A stretch of 59,769 nucleotides of DNA from contig UCII01000032.1 in NCBI GenBank assembly GCA_900472485.1, forward strand, positions 1 to 59,769, in the 5' to 3' direction. Made by a program: the position numbers and the translations under genes. Shown piece by piece: positions 44,731 to 53,632 of the stretch; the stretch's first letter is position 1; each line of letters begins with the position of its first letter. Source of the stretch: Hyphomicrobiales bacterium (GTDB taxonomy: Bacteria; Pseudomonadota; Alphaproteobacteria; Rhizobiales; Rhizobiaceae). The notes beneath the pieces were generated by a model. The model was not told the DNA's origin and made no database searches. It worked only from the letters and a program-made list of their open reading frames with translations.

Positions 44731-45390
44731 TCAAACGGCCTCTTTGCGCAACGGGCGGAAGCTCATGCGGTGCAGCGGGCAGGGACCATGTTCCTCGATG
44801 CCAGCACGATGCTGAGGAGTGCCATAGCCGGCATGGGCTGCAAAGCCATAGGCCGGAAAGACAATACCTGCGCGGGCCATCATTCGGTCGCGGGTAACCT
44901 TGGCGACGATCGAGGCGGCAGCGATGGAGAAGGAGCGCGCGTCTCCCTTGACGACGGCTTTTCCGGGGCAGGCGAGTCCAACTGGCACATCGAGCCCATC
45001 GGTCAGTACATAGCTTGCCGGCACGGCAAGTCCGCGAATGGCGCGCCGCATCGCATCGAGGCTTGCCTTGCGGATATCGGTCGTGTCGATACGGCCCGCA
45101 CTTGATGAGGCGATAGAGACCGTGGCTGTTGCGAGAATCTCCACGAACAGCTCTTCGCGTCTGGCCGCGGTCAGCTGTTTGGAATCGTTAAGCCCATCCG
45201 GGATACGTTCTGGATCGAGAATGACGGCGGCGGCCACGACCGGCCCGGCAAGCGGGCCTCGGCCAGCCTCATCGGCCCCGGCGACAGGCCAATGGCCGGC
45301 CCGCCGTGCAATCAGCTCCAGCTCGAAAGTGGGAACGAGCGGGACGTCCTCGAAGAGCATTGGAGAATCGGGTGATGTGCTGCGTGTCAT
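44731..45390 (-). CDS. rnhB: Ribonuclease HII
   Basis: The 219-residue enzyme carries the DEAGRG motif with Asp40 and Glu41, and the downstream Asp in VLTDGLD, which together bind the two catalytic metals. It also has the family block SIAAASIVAKVTRD. RNase HII removes ribonucleotides embedded in DNA. The start at 45390 (MTRSTSPDS) gives the typical length; the longer in-frame reading lacks support. It follows the radical SAM gene on the same strand after 105 nt, so both may come from the promoter with the LexA box. Confidence 0.93.
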   Translation of the reverse strand: MTRSTSPDSPMLFEDVPLVPTFELELIARRAGHWPVAGADEAGRGPLAGPVVAAAVILDPERIPDGLNDSKQLTAARREELFVEILATATVSIASSSAGRIDTTDIRKASLDAMRRAIRGLAVPASYVLTDGLDVPVGLACPGKAVVKGDARSFSIAAASIVAKVTRDRMMARAGIVFPAYGFAAHAGYGTPQHRAGIEEHGPCPLHRMSFRPLRKEAV

Positions 45391-45424
45391 GCGGCGAAGC
45401 TCGCACACCACCCGATCTCCTGCA

Positions 45425-45460
45425 AGCCCCCGGTGGATCATGGCGGCGAACCGGGGGGCT
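45425..45460 (-). other. Intercistronic hairpin between radical SAM gene and rnhB
   Basis: An inverted repeat of about 10 bp with one bulged G (45425-45434 with 45450-45460) encloses 15 nt. No T-tract follows on the minus strand, so it may act in processing or attenuation rather than as a full terminator. Confidence 0.35.
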
Positions 45461-45495
45461 TTTCCAGCGGGGTCAGGGAAAACCCGCAAGGAATA

Positions 45496-46653
45496 TCAAA
45501 GCAACGACAATTGGACGCCGCTGCCATCGGGCGGCACGAACAAGTCGTCACGCAAAGCGATATTGCGGCGCGTGAGCTCGAGCCTGCGCGTCGCCATTTC
45601 AAAACGGCGGCTGATCTGCCAGGCATAAGGCCCCGCACCCTTCATGCGCTTGCCGAACTCCGCATCGTAATCCTTGCCGCCGCGCATCGAGCGGATCAGT
45701 GACATGACGTGGCGATAGCGATCCGGATAGTGCTGCAGCAGCCAATCGCGAAACAACGGGCTCACTTCCAGCGGCAGCCGCAGGATGACATAGCTCGCCT
45801 CCTGCGCGCCGGCCGCTTTGCCTGCATCGAGGATACGCTCGATTTCATGATCGTTGAGCGCGGGGATAATCGGCGCCACCATGATCGCGGTGCGGATGCC
45901 TGCCTCGTTCAAAGCCTGGATCGCTTCCAGCCGCCGTGGCGGTGTCGCTGCCCGCGGTTCCATGGTGCGTGCGAGCTTCCGGTCGAGCGTCGTCACCGAT
46001 ACTCCCACCCGCACCAGATTCTTGGCTGCCATCTCCTTCAGAATATCGATATCGCGCATGACCAACGCCGATTTGGTGACGATGGCAACCGGGTGGTTTG
46101 CCCGGTTCAGCACCTCAAGGATCTGGCGCATGATCCGCCATTCCTTCTCGATCGGCTGATAGGGGTCGGTATTCGTGCCTATGGCGATAACACGCGGCTT
46201 GTAACCGGGCTTTGCCAATTCGCGCTCCAGAAGCTTGGCTGCATCCGGCTTGGCAAACAGCTTCGATTCGAAATCCAGCCCCGCCGAAAGCCCCATATAG
46301 GCATGTGTCGGCCGCGCGAAGCAGTAGATGCAGCCATGCTCGCAACCGCGATAGGGATTGATGGAACGATCGAAAGAAATATCGGGGGATTCGTTGCGGG
46401 TAATGGCCGTGCGCGGCTTTTCAACCTGCACCTCGGTCTTGAAGGGCGGCAACTCTTCCCAGCTTTGCCAGCCGTCGTCGAAGGCTTCGCGCTGCTGCGG
46501 CTCGAACCGACCGCTGGGGTTCAATCCGGCGCCGCGTCCGCGCCGACGCTCGACGTCGACCCTAAGACCGGAATCGGCGATCAAAGCGTTGGCAACATCT
46601 GCCGTATTGGCAGGCGCGAAAGCGGCCTGCCCTGCAAGGGACTGCTCGTTCAT
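45496..46653 (-). CDS. PA0069-family radical SAM protein, SplB-like
   Basis: The 385-residue protein has the radical SAM cluster motif CEHGCIYC with C104, C108 and C111, preceded by SINPYRGC. It is followed by FARPTHAYMG and the GTNTDPYQPIEK block typical of the PA0069 family. The family is related to spore photoproduct lyase SplB, which repairs UV photoproducts, but its own substrate is unknown. A LexA-type box lies 72 nt upstream of the start, which supports a role in DNA damage response. The ATG has GGAGC 6 nt upstream. Confidence 0.87.
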   Translation of the reverse strand: MNEQSLAGQAAFAPANTADVANALIADSGLRVDVERRRGRGAGLNPSGRFEPQQREAFDDGWQSWEELPPFKTEVQVEKPRTAITRNESPDISFDRSINPYRGCEHGCIYCFARPTHAYMGLSAGLDFESKLFAKPDAAKLLERELAKPGYKPRVIAIGTNTDPYQPIEKEWRIMRQILEVLNRANHPVAIVTKSALVMRDIDILKEMAAKNLVRVGVSVTTLDRKLARTMEPRAATPPRRLEAIQALNEAGIRTAIMVAPIIPALNDHEIERILDAGKAAGAQEASYVILRLPLEVSPLFRDWLLQHYPDRYRHVMSLIRSMRGGKDYDAEFGKRMKGAGPYAWQISRRFEMATRRLELTRRNIALRDDLFVPPDGSGVQLSLL

Positions 46654-46724
46654 CGGTAGCTCCAGGGCGGCTCATGCCATCGCATGCCGCGTCTAAGATG
46701 ATTAAATTCCTATCCGACAAATGA

Positions 46725-46739
46725 GAACATTGCAAGAAC
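46725..46739 (-). promoter_or_regulatory. LexA (SOS) box upstream of the radical SAM gene
   Basis: On the minus strand the sequence is GTTC-TTGCAAT-GTTC, an exact match to the alphaproteobacterial LexA operator GTTC-N7-GTTC. It lies 72-86 nt upstream of the start codon and overlaps a TTGTTC or TTGCAA that could be the -35 box. Confidence 0.75.
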
Positions 46740-46891
46740 AAAAATCCGCGACCGTCATTTTCCATCTCATTCACGGAGGCATTCGGCGGGGCCGGCTGTG
46801 AATTTGCGGCAGCTTATGATGCTTTTCTTAAACGCTCGAGCCTGAGGGTTAGGTGCTGGCAATAAATTATGCGGCGCTCTATAAATGGGCA

Positions 46892-47410
46892 ATGTTGACG
46901 GTCATCATCGAATGCCAGGATCACGAACCCGAGCTGGCGCAGACATTGGCGGCATTGGTGGCAGGCGCGGTCGAGGGGCTGGTCAGCGACGTGGTCGTGC
47001 TCGATCACGGTTCCAGGGACGGCACATCGAAAGTGGCCGATGCTGCCGGCTGCCGCTTTTATTCGCAATGGGATATCAAGGATATATTGCGGTCGGCCCG
47101 TGGCGAATGGTTGCTGCTGGTCGAGCCGGGCGCGCGACCGCAAGCGGGCTGGATCGACGAGGTCGCCGAATATGTCTCGCTGAACAAGATGCCGGCGCGC
47201 TTTACAGCATCGCGCGGTTATCGTCGCCCGTTTCTGAAGCGAATCGGCCGTCGTATGGCGCCGCTGGAACTGGGTTTGCTGCTTTCCAAGCACGAGGCGA
47301 TCGCCGTCGCCAGGTCGGGCATGGGGCTGGCGGAGTTCGCCAAGGGACAGAAGGGCCGACGGCTTTCAAGCGAGCTCATTCCGTCCTGGGTAGCACGCGC
47401 GGCGCGATAG
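46892..47410 (+). CDS. Small glycosyltransferase-family 2-like protein
   Basis: The 172-residue product begins MLTVIIECQDHEPELAQTL and contains VVLDHGSRDGT, which corresponds to the nucleotide-sugar binding strand and loop of GT2 enzymes, then LLLVEPGARP in place of the DxD strand. It lacks the usual acceptor half, and the DxD motif is not evident, so catalytic activity is uncertain. It has no membrane anchor. A GTG start at 46853 with a better-placed GAGGG is an alternative. The gene is divergent from the radical SAM gene. Confidence 0.65.
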   Translation: MLTVIIECQDHEPELAQTLAALVAGAVEGLVSDVVVLDHGSRDGTSKVADAAGCRFYSQWDIKDILRSARGEWLLLVEPGARPQAGWIDEVAEYVSLNKMPARFTASRGYRRPFLKRIGRRMAPLELGLLLSKHEAIAVARSGMGLAEFAKGQKGRRLSSELIPSWVARAAR

Positions 47411-47434
47411 GCCCCAGCGTTCAGCAGATTCCAT

Positions 47435-47462
47435 TTGTAAACGCGCGAATAGCTGCGATAAT
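47435..47462 (+). promoter_or_regulatory. Candidate promoter of small exported protein gene
   Basis: TTGTAA (47435-47440) and GATAAT (47457-47462) are spaced by 16 nt. They lie about 125 nt upstream of the next gene. Confidence 0.45.
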
Positions 47463-47586
47463 TTGCGTGTGGCGGCACCTTACGCGTGTCGCGTCAGGCG
47501 GCCGACCATGAAGATGCCGATATCAGGCGGAACTGGTCAGCGGAACTCTCCTTTTTCGCCGGGATTTCGGCGAAAGGAGGTGCGTT

Positions 47587-47895
47587 ATGAAACGCACAAT
47601 GCTCACCCGCCTCATGGCAACGGCCCTCGTGGCAACATCGATCCTCTATCCTCGCGTCGCCGCCTCCCAGGTAACGCTCGCCTGCGCTCAGCACGTCGAT
47701 ATCGTCGCGTTTCTTGGCGACCATCTTTCGGAAAAGCTTTCGGCCGTCGGCAAGCTCGATCAGAGCACGATTGTCGAGATCTACGCCGCCGAGAGCGGCA
47801 ACTGGACACTGCTGGTGAGTGATGTATCCGGTCGGAGCTGCATTATACTCAGCGGCGATTCCTGGGAATCAATTCCTGTCCTTCCGAAGGCATGA
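47587..47895 (+). CDS. Small exported protein of unknown function
   Basis: The 102-residue product has a Sec signal peptide (MKRTMLTRLMATALVATSIL, cleavage near VAAS-QVT) and a mature part of about 75 residues with two cysteines that could form a disulfide. No known domain was recognised. The AAAGGAGGTG ribosome binding site, 5-6 nt before the ATG, is nearly the full complement of the 16S rRNA tail, so strong translation is likely. It converges with moaB, leaving a 31-nt gap. Confidence 0.72.
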   Translation: MKRTMLTRLMATALVATSILYPRVAASQVTLACAQHVDIVAFLGDHLSEKLSAVGKLDQSTIVEIYAAESGNWTLLVSDVSGRSCIILSGDSWESIPVLPKA

Positions 47896-47926
47896 CCAAC
47901 GCCCAATATCGCGGCGAGCAGAAGAC

Positions 47927-48484
47927 CTATCTCGAGCCGGCGCCGCGCTTCAGATGCTCGTCGAGACGCGGCATGATCTCCACGAAATTGCAGGGCATGT
48001 GGCGATAGTCGAGCTGCGCCTTCAAGATGCCGTCCCAGGCATCCTTGCAGGCGCCGGGAGAGCCCGGCAGCACGAAGATGAAGGTGGCATTGGCAACGCC
48101 GCCGGTCGCTCGCGACTGGATCGTCGCCGTGCCGATCTTGTCGTAGGAAATGCGATGAAAGACTTCCGAAAACCCATCCATTCGCTTCTCGAACAATGGC
48201 TCCAGCGCCTCCGGCGTGACGTCGCGGCCGGTAAAGCCCGTGCCGCCGGTGGTGATCACGACGTCGACCGCATCGTCCTTCGTCCAGGCTTCCACCTGCG
48301 CGCGGATGCGCTCCTTGTCGTCTGGCACGATGGCGCGGGCAGCAAGCCTGTGGCCCGACTCTGCAATGCGGGCAACCAGCGTATCGCCGGATTTATCGTC
48401 GGCGAGCGTGCGCGTATCGGAAACGGTCAATACGGCGATGCCGACGGGAATGAAGGATCTTTCGTTGCTTGACGCTGCCATCAT
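47927..48484 (-). CDS. moaB: Molybdenum cofactor biosynthesis protein MoaB
   Basis: The 185-residue protein has the MoaB/Mog domain with VLTVSDTRTL near residue 19, the TTGGTGFTGRD phosphate-binding loop near residue 75 and the late LPGSPGACKDAWD. It adenylylates molybdopterin or acts as a Mog-like protein. Its ATG overlaps the ispE stop codon (ATGA), so it is translated with ispE as the last gene of the TPR-ispE-moaB unit. Confidence 0.92.
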   Translation of the reverse strand: MMAASSNERSFIPVGIAVLTVSDTRTLADDKSGDTLVARIAESGHRLAARAIVPDDKERIRAQVEAWTKDDAVDVVITTGGTGFTGRDVTPEALEPLFEKRMDGFSEVFHRISYDKIGTATIQSRATGGVANATFIFVLPGSPGACKDAWDGILKAQLDYRHMPCNFVEIMPRLDEHLKRGAGSR

Positions 48485-49395
48485 GCCTCTCCCGCGATCG
48501 TTTCGGTTACCTGGAAATACCAGCCTGGCCGCTGCCTGTGAAGCGAAGCGGCGGCGGCAGTCGCCTGTTCGATATCGTTGAAAATGCCGAAGCACGTCGC
48601 ACCGGAGCCGGACATGCGTGTCAGGATTGGGGATTCGCTTTCGATCAAGCCGGAAAGCACACCAATCTCGCAGCAGATCGAGCGCGCCTGCGGTTCGAGA
48701 TCATTGCGCAGGATCTTGATCGTGTCGATCCATTCGCCGTGTCCCTGTGGCATCTGCGATGGAAATAAGAGCGGCGGGTTGTCCTTGCGGGTGAACTGCC
48801 GGAACACATCCGATGTCGAGACGCCGACAAGCGGATTGCCGAGAACCATGGCAAAGGCGGGAAATCCTGGCAACAGGTCGATTGCCTCGCCGATGCCGCG
48901 CGCGACCAGCGGCTGGCTGGCAAGGCACATCGGCACATCGGCGCCAAGCTTCAAGGCGATGGTCTTGACTGTCGCCTCCGGCAGGGTAACGCGCCATAGC
49001 CGCATCAGCCCGCGCAAGGTCGCCGCCGCATCCGCCGAGCCGCCGCCGATGCCGGATGCGATCGGTAGATTCTTTTCCAGATGAATATGGGCAGGGGGCG
49101 CATCGAAGCCGGCCGATTTGGCTGCCTGCCGCAAGAGATCGCGCGCCTTGAGAACGAGATTGTCGCCGGCCTCGGCATCGGCGGAAAGCAACGGGCCGAA
49201 CCGTCCGGAAAGGCTGAAATCGTCATCCTCGCTTGCGCGAAAGAAAAGACGATCGCCGTGGCGGGCAAAGCTGACGAGCATGTCGAGCAAATGATAGCCA
49301 TCGGCTCGGCGGCCCGTGACATGCAGTGCAAGATTGATCTTTGCGGGCGCCTCTTCCGTGAGGTCGAAAGCGCCCGCAGCCAAGATCGTGCTCAT
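48481..49395 (-). CDS. ispE: 4-diphosphocytidyl-2-C-methyl-D-erythritol kinase
   Basis: The 304-residue GHMP kinase has the substrate motif APAKINLALHVTGRRADGYH near residue 17 and the ATP loop PIASGIGGGSADAAA near residue 106. A late MSGSGATCFG completes the fold. It carries out the fourth step of the MEP isoprenoid pathway. The ATG at 49395 lies 7 nt after the TPR gene's stop codon and gives the family length. A polyprenyl diphosphate synthase gene sits upstream of the TPR gene on the same strand, so isoprenoid functions are near each other. Confidence 0.95.
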   Translation of the reverse strand: MSTILAAGAFDLTEEAPAKINLALHVTGRRADGYHLLDMLVSFARHGDRLFFRASEDDDFSLSGRFGPLLSADAEAGDNLVLKARDLLRQAAKSAGFDAPPAHIHLEKNLPIASGIGGGSADAAATLRGLMRLWRVTLPEATVKTIALKLGADVPMCLASQPLVARGIGEAIDLLPGFPAFAMVLGNPLVGVSTSDVFRQFTRKDNPPLLFPSQMPQGHGEWIDTIKILRNDLEPQARSICCEIGVLSGLIESESPILTRMSGSGATCFGIFNDIEQATAAAASLHRQRPGWYFQVTETIAGEA

Positions 49396-49402
49396 GGAAA
49401 TC

Positions 49403-51259
49403 TTAGGACTTCTTGTCGACCGGCGCCGGAGCGTTCGTGTCGGGCGAGGGCGCTGGTGCTGGATCGGGCAGCTTGCTCTTGTCGACGGTCTTCGGATCGT
49501 TGTCGAGCGGCGGCAAGCCCTTCTCGACCTTTTCCTTGATCTTCGGAATATCGGCCTCTTCCGGCTTCGAAGCGAGCGCGCGATTCCATTGGTAGACGGC
49601 TTCGAGCTTGCGATTGACGCGCCAATAGGCGTCGCCGAGGTGGTCATTGATCGTCGGATCGCCGGCCTTGAGCTGCGCTGCCCGCTCCAGTTCGCTCACG
49701 GCATCGTCGAAGCGATTGAGGCGGAAATAGGCCCAGCCAAGGGAATCGACGATATAGCCGTCGTCCGGCCTGAGATCGACGGCCTTCTTGATCATGTCCA
49801 GACCCTGGTCGAGGTTCATGTTCATGTCGACCCAGGAATAGCCGAGATAGTTCAGAACCTGCGGCTGATCCGGATTGAGCTCGAGGGCCTTCTTGAAGTT
49901 CGGCTCTGCATCCGCCCACTTCTTCAGCCGCTCATAGGCAATGCCGCGCTGAAAGAACACGGCCCAATCGCTGCGCTTCGGCACGGGGCCGATGATCTGC
50001 ACGGCCTTGTCGTAATTGTCGGCCATGGCCTGGAAGTCCTTGGCATCCGAAAGGACGCTGCCATAGGCGAGATAGCTGCGGACATCGTTGGGATCGGAAT
50101 CGATCAATGCCTTCAAATGTTTGCGCGCGTCGTCGACCTTACCTGCCTGGGCGAGCGCGAGACCGAGCTGCAGCTCGGAGATGCGGGCCATCGGCGAGTC
50201 ATCGGGCACCTTCTTGTAGAAGGCGATCGCGCGATCGGTCTGCTCCTGCTTTTCGGCCAGCCCGCCGAGCAGCACCAGCGTATCGGCGGCCTTCGGATCG
50301 AGGGAGTTGGCGATCTGCAGGTAAAGCGAGACGACATCCTCGGCACCATCACGGTTCAGCGCGGCACCGATGGTGAAGAGAACGGCAGCCGCACCCTCGC
50401 TGGCATTGGTGACCTGCTGGTCCGGTGTGTCGCCCTTGCTGATGCTGTCGCGCAGCGCATTCAGCGGCGCATAATTGCTGACAAGATTGTCGCCGACCGA
50501 AATCGCATCCAAGGCTTTCTGCTTGTCGCCGGCCTTGGCTTCGAGGCGCGCGAGCGCCATGACGGCGCGCATGAAGGTGTCAGGTGCGGTCGCGCCGCCG
50601 GTCTTGTCGAGGATGGCATCGTTGAGATGCGAGCGTGCCGACTTCAGGTCGCCCATCGTCAGCGCGATGGCGCCGGCATGATAGTTCTTGAAGATGTTGA
50701 ACCAATCCGGGCCCTTCATCTTGTCGATCATCGAGATCGCTTCCTTGCCGCGGCCGGATCCGGCGCGCGCCCAGGCGGCGAGCAGGTTGGTCATCATTCG
50801 GTCGAGATCGTTCGGCCCGTTATATTTGAGGATTTCCTGCGCGGTGCGGTATTCGTGACGGCGGATGGCGTCCATGCCGCGCACGATGGTGGTCACGCGT
50901 TCGACGGAAGGATCGCTCTTCAGCTCATTGGCGTATTTGACGCCTTCTTCCAGATTGCCGTTCAGCAGCAGCGAGATCATCAGCCGCTGGCGAATTTCCG
51001 GATTGCTCGGATCGATCATCAGCGCCTTTTTGTAGAGCGCAATGGCAGTATCGTAGTCATGATCGACATCTGCGGTACGGGCGGCGAGGAACGCGCCTGC
51101 GAAGGTATCGACGCTATCCGGATCGAAAGAAGTGACCGGAGCACTGGCCTCCGGCGCTGCCGGCTTATCCTCTGCGCGCGCGCCAGTCAGGGCGGACACC
51201 GAAAGGATTGCCGCCAAGGCTACGCCCGAAAGGAAACGGATGGCAAGTCTCTGCCGCAT
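49403..51259 (-). CDS. Exported tetratricopeptide repeat protein
   Basis: The 618-residue protein has a signal peptide (cleavage near TGARA-EDK). It then carries many TPR units through residues about 60-570, for example DYDTAIALYKKALMIDPSNP and WADAEPNFKKALELNPDQP. A Pro/Asp/Ala-rich C-terminal tail ends in VDKKS. TPR proteins of this type scaffold periplasmic or envelope complexes; the partner is unknown. The start at 51259 follows AAAGG. It precedes ispE by 7 nt. Confidence 0.86.
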   Translation of the reverse strand: MRQRLAIRFLSGVALAAILSVSALTGARAEDKPAAPEASAPVTSFDPDSVDTFAGAFLAARTADVDHDYDTAIALYKKALMIDPSNPEIRQRLMISLLLNGNLEEGVKYANELKSDPSVERVTTIVRGMDAIRRHEYRTAQEILKYNGPNDLDRMMTNLLAAWARAGSGRGKEAISMIDKMKGPDWFNIFKNYHAGAIALTMGDLKSARSHLNDAILDKTGGATAPDTFMRAVMALARLEAKAGDKQKALDAISVGDNLVSNYAPLNALRDSISKGDTPDQQVTNASEGAAAVLFTIGAALNRDGAEDVVSLYLQIANSLDPKAADTLVLLGGLAEKQEQTDRAIAFYKKVPDDSPMARISELQLGLALAQAGKVDDARKHLKALIDSDPNDVRSYLAYGSVLSDAKDFQAMADNYDKAVQIIGPVPKRSDWAVFFQRGIAYERLKKWADAEPNFKKALELNPDQPQVLNYLGYSWVDMNMNLDQGLDMIKKAVDLRPDDGYIVDSLGWAYFRLNRFDDAVSELERAAQLKAGDPTINDHLGDAYWRVNRKLEAVYQWNRALASKPEEADIPKIKEKVEKGLPPLDNDPKTVDKSKLPDPAPAPSPDTNAPAPVDKKS

Positions 51260-51384
51260 TAGAAAGCCTTTCATCAAGGGAATGGCCGGCGAAGACCGCC
51301 GGCGGCACAACGCATTCGTGTCAACTGATTCACAACAGGATGGCTTTTTTGAAGCGGCCCTGCAACAAATTCAGGCCGCCGCCA

Positions 51385-52401
51385 TCAATTAACGCGTTCG
51401 ATGCAGAAATCGATCACTTCCAGAAGTGCCGATTTCCAGGGCGTTTCCGGCAGGGGTGCCAGAGCGTCGCGCGCGATGGTGCCGTAATGGACGGCACGGG
51501 CAATTGTGTCGGCCAGCGCGCCATATTTCGTGATCAGCCCGAGAGCTTTCTCGAGATTTTCGTCGCTGTTGTTGCCAGTCTCGATGGCCTCACGCCAGAA
51601 GGCGCGCTCCTTCTCGGTGCCGCGGCGATAGGCCAGGATGACAGGCAGCGTGATCTTGCCCTCGCGGAAATCGTCGCCGACATTCTTGCCGAGATCGGCA
51701 GCCTTGCCGCCGTAGTCCAGCGCGTCGTCGACGAGCTGGAAGGCGAGGCCGAGATTGGTGCCGTAGGACTTCAGCGCATTGCGCTCGGCCTTGCCGGCAT
51801 TGGCAACGATCGGGCCGACTTCGGCTGCGGCGGCAAACAATGCCGCAGTCTTGGCGCGGATGACCGAGAGATAATCGTCCTCCGTCGTCTCCATGTTCTT
51901 GGAAACGGAAAGCTGCAGCACCTCGCCTTCGGCGATGACGCAGGCGGCTGACGACAAGACGTCAAGCGCTTCGAGCGAACCGACCTCCACCATCATGCGG
52001 AAGGCCTGGCCGAGCAGGAAGTCACCGACCAGCACGCTTGCCTGATTGCCCCAGATCATCCGGGCTGTGGACTTGCCGCGGCGCAGATCGCTTTCGTCGA
52101 CCACGTCGTCATGCAGCAGGGTGGCCGTATGCAGGAATTCGACCGATGTCGCGAGCTTGATGTGATTGTCGCCCTGATAGCCGTAAAGAGCGGCAGACGC
52201 GATGGTCAGCATCGGCCGCAAACGCTTGCCGCCGGAGGAGATCAGATGCTCCGCAACCTCGGGGATCATCTGCACATCGGAGCCGGCCTTGGACAGGATA
52301 AGCTGATTGACGCGTTCCATGTCCGCCTTGGTCAGGTCCAACAATGGCTTGATGGATGCCAGTTTATTCTTGCTTTCTTCCAGCGGTATCACGACGCCCA
52401 A
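51385..52401 (-). CDS. ispB: Long-chain polyprenyl diphosphate synthase (octaprenyl/decaprenyl type)
   Basis: The 338-residue trans-prenyltransferase has the first Asp-rich motif in LLHDDVVDES near residue 92 and the second in QLVDDALDYGG near residue 220, plus GGKRLRPML for pyrophosphate binding. It makes the ubiquinone side chain; rhizobia use Q10, so the product is probably decaprenyl diphosphate. Translation most likely starts at TTG 52401 (LGVVIPLEES) preceded by GGAG. It is divergent from the DUF2007 gene. Confidence 0.92.
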   Translation of the reverse strand: MGVVIPLEESKNKLASIKPLLDLTKADMERVNQLILSKAGSDVQMIPEVAEHLISSGGKRLRPMLTIASAALYGYQGDNHIKLATSVEFLHTATLLHDDVVDESDLRRGKSTARMIWGNQASVLVGDFLLGQAFRMMVEVGSLEALDVLSSAACVIAEGEVLQLSVSKNMETTEDDYLSVIRAKTAALFAAAAEVGPIVANAGKAERNALKSYGTNLGLAFQLVDDALDYGGKAADLGKNVGDDFREGKITLPVILAYRRGTEKERAFWREAIETGNNSDENLEKALGLITKYGALADTIARAVHYGTIARDALAPLPETPWKSALLEVIDFCIERVN

Positions 52402-52509
52402 CGATCCGGACTCCTGTTCATTTCCTGCAAAGCACAATAAGAAGGGGCGAAAGAGGCGGCAAGAGGCGAATTGTCTCGTCGCGTAAATTTGACAGGAATT
52501 CTAAGGCTT

Positions 52510-52740
52510 ATGCACGAGCTGATCCGCACCAACGACCCGGTCCTCCTCTCATTTGCGGAGAGTCTGATGAAGGATGCAGGAATCCATTGCCTGGTGGCGG
52601 ATCAGGCGATGAGCGTTCTGGAAGGTTCGCTCGGCATGCTGCCTCGACGCTTTCTGGTGGAGGAAGAGCGTGCCGATCTGGCCCGCCGCATCCTCATCGA
52701 TGCCGGTCTCGGTGACGAGTTGCGCCCGGTGCGGACCTGA
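52510..52740 (+). CDS. DUF2007 domain small protein
   Basis: The 76-residue product begins MHELIRTNDPVLLSFAESL and has the LMKDAGIHCLVADQAMS and RRFLVEEERADLARRIL blocks of the DUF2007 family, a ferredoxin-like fold of unknown, possibly signalling, role. It is 8 nt ahead of the methyltransferase gene and likely co-transcribed. The ATG at 52510 follows AAGG. Confidence 0.85.
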   Translation: MHELIRTNDPVLLSFAESLMKDAGIHCLVADQAMSVLEGSLGMLPRRFLVEEERADLARRILIDAGLGDELRPVRT

Positions 52741-52748
52741 GGTCAGCC

Positions 52749-53525
52749 ATGACCGGCAAGCCCTCCGAAACCATCGATGCCTTCCATCGCGGCGCCTTCC
52801 ATGTCGTGCAGCCGAAGGGCAGGGGGCACCGCTCCGGCATGGATGCCATGCTGCTGGCGGCGCTCGTCGCAGATGAGCGTACGATCCGGGTGGCGGATCT
52901 CGGTGCAGGCGCGGGAGCAGCCGGCATGGCCGTGGCGTCGAGACTCGACCGGGCGGAGATCGTGCTGTTCGAGCGCTCGTCCGATATGGCCGAGTTCGCG
53001 CGCAAGAGCCTCCTGCTGCCGGAAAATGCGCGCTTTGCCGGCCGCGTCTCGGTCATCGAAACCGATGTCACGCTGACCGGCAAAGACCGCAATGAAGCAG
53101 GCCTTGTCGACGACAGCTTCCACCACGTCATCATGAACCCGCCCTTCAACGATGCCAGCGACCGGTTGACGCCTGACGCCTTGAAAGCGGAGGCGCATGC
53201 CATGACCGACGGGTTGTTCGAACGGTGGATCCGCACGGCAGGCGCGATCATGATCCCGGGAGGCCAGCTCTCGCTGATCGCGCGGCCGGAATCGATTGGC
53301 GAGATCATCGCCGCCTGCGGCCGCCGCTTTGGCGGCATTGAAATCACGCCGATCCATCCCCGCGAGGGCGAGAGTGCGGTGCGCATTCTGGTGACGGCGA
53401 TCAAGGGTTCGAGGGCGAGACTGGCACTGCGCGCGCCTCTGATCATGCACGGCGAAGGGACGCATAAATTCACCGATTTCGTCGATGATATGAACAACGG
53501 CCGCACTTCGTATCCGCGCCGCTAG
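52749..53525 (+). CDS. TrmN6-like methyltransferase (tRNA1(Val) A37-N6 methyltransferase family)
   Basis: The 258-residue SAM-dependent enzyme has motif I in VADLGAGAGAAGMAVA near residue 48 and the adenine N6 motif NPPFND near residue 134. This matches the YfiC/TrmN6 family, which methylates A37 of tRNA1(Val). Other N6-adenine or glutamine methyltransferases share these motifs, so the target is inferred from overall likeness. Confidence 0.85.
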   Translation: MTGKPSETIDAFHRGAFHVVQPKGRGHRSGMDAMLLAALVADERTIRVADLGAGAGAAGMAVASRLDRAEIVLFERSSDMAEFARKSLLLPENARFAGRVSVIETDVTLTGKDRNEAGLVDDSFHHVIMNPPFNDASDRLTPDALKAEAHAMTDGLFERWIRTAGAIMIPGGQLSLIARPESIGEIIAACGRRFGGIEITPIHPREGESAVRILVTAIKGSRARLALRAPLIMHGEGTHKFTDFVDDMNNGRTSYPRR

Positions 53526-53632
53526 CCATTCGGCGCGCTCAGCATCGGCATCAAATACGATCCGCAATATTGCGTTTGTCGTTTCCGTGCATACATCACG
53601 GGGCAGCAAACATCATGAAACAGGGATGACGA

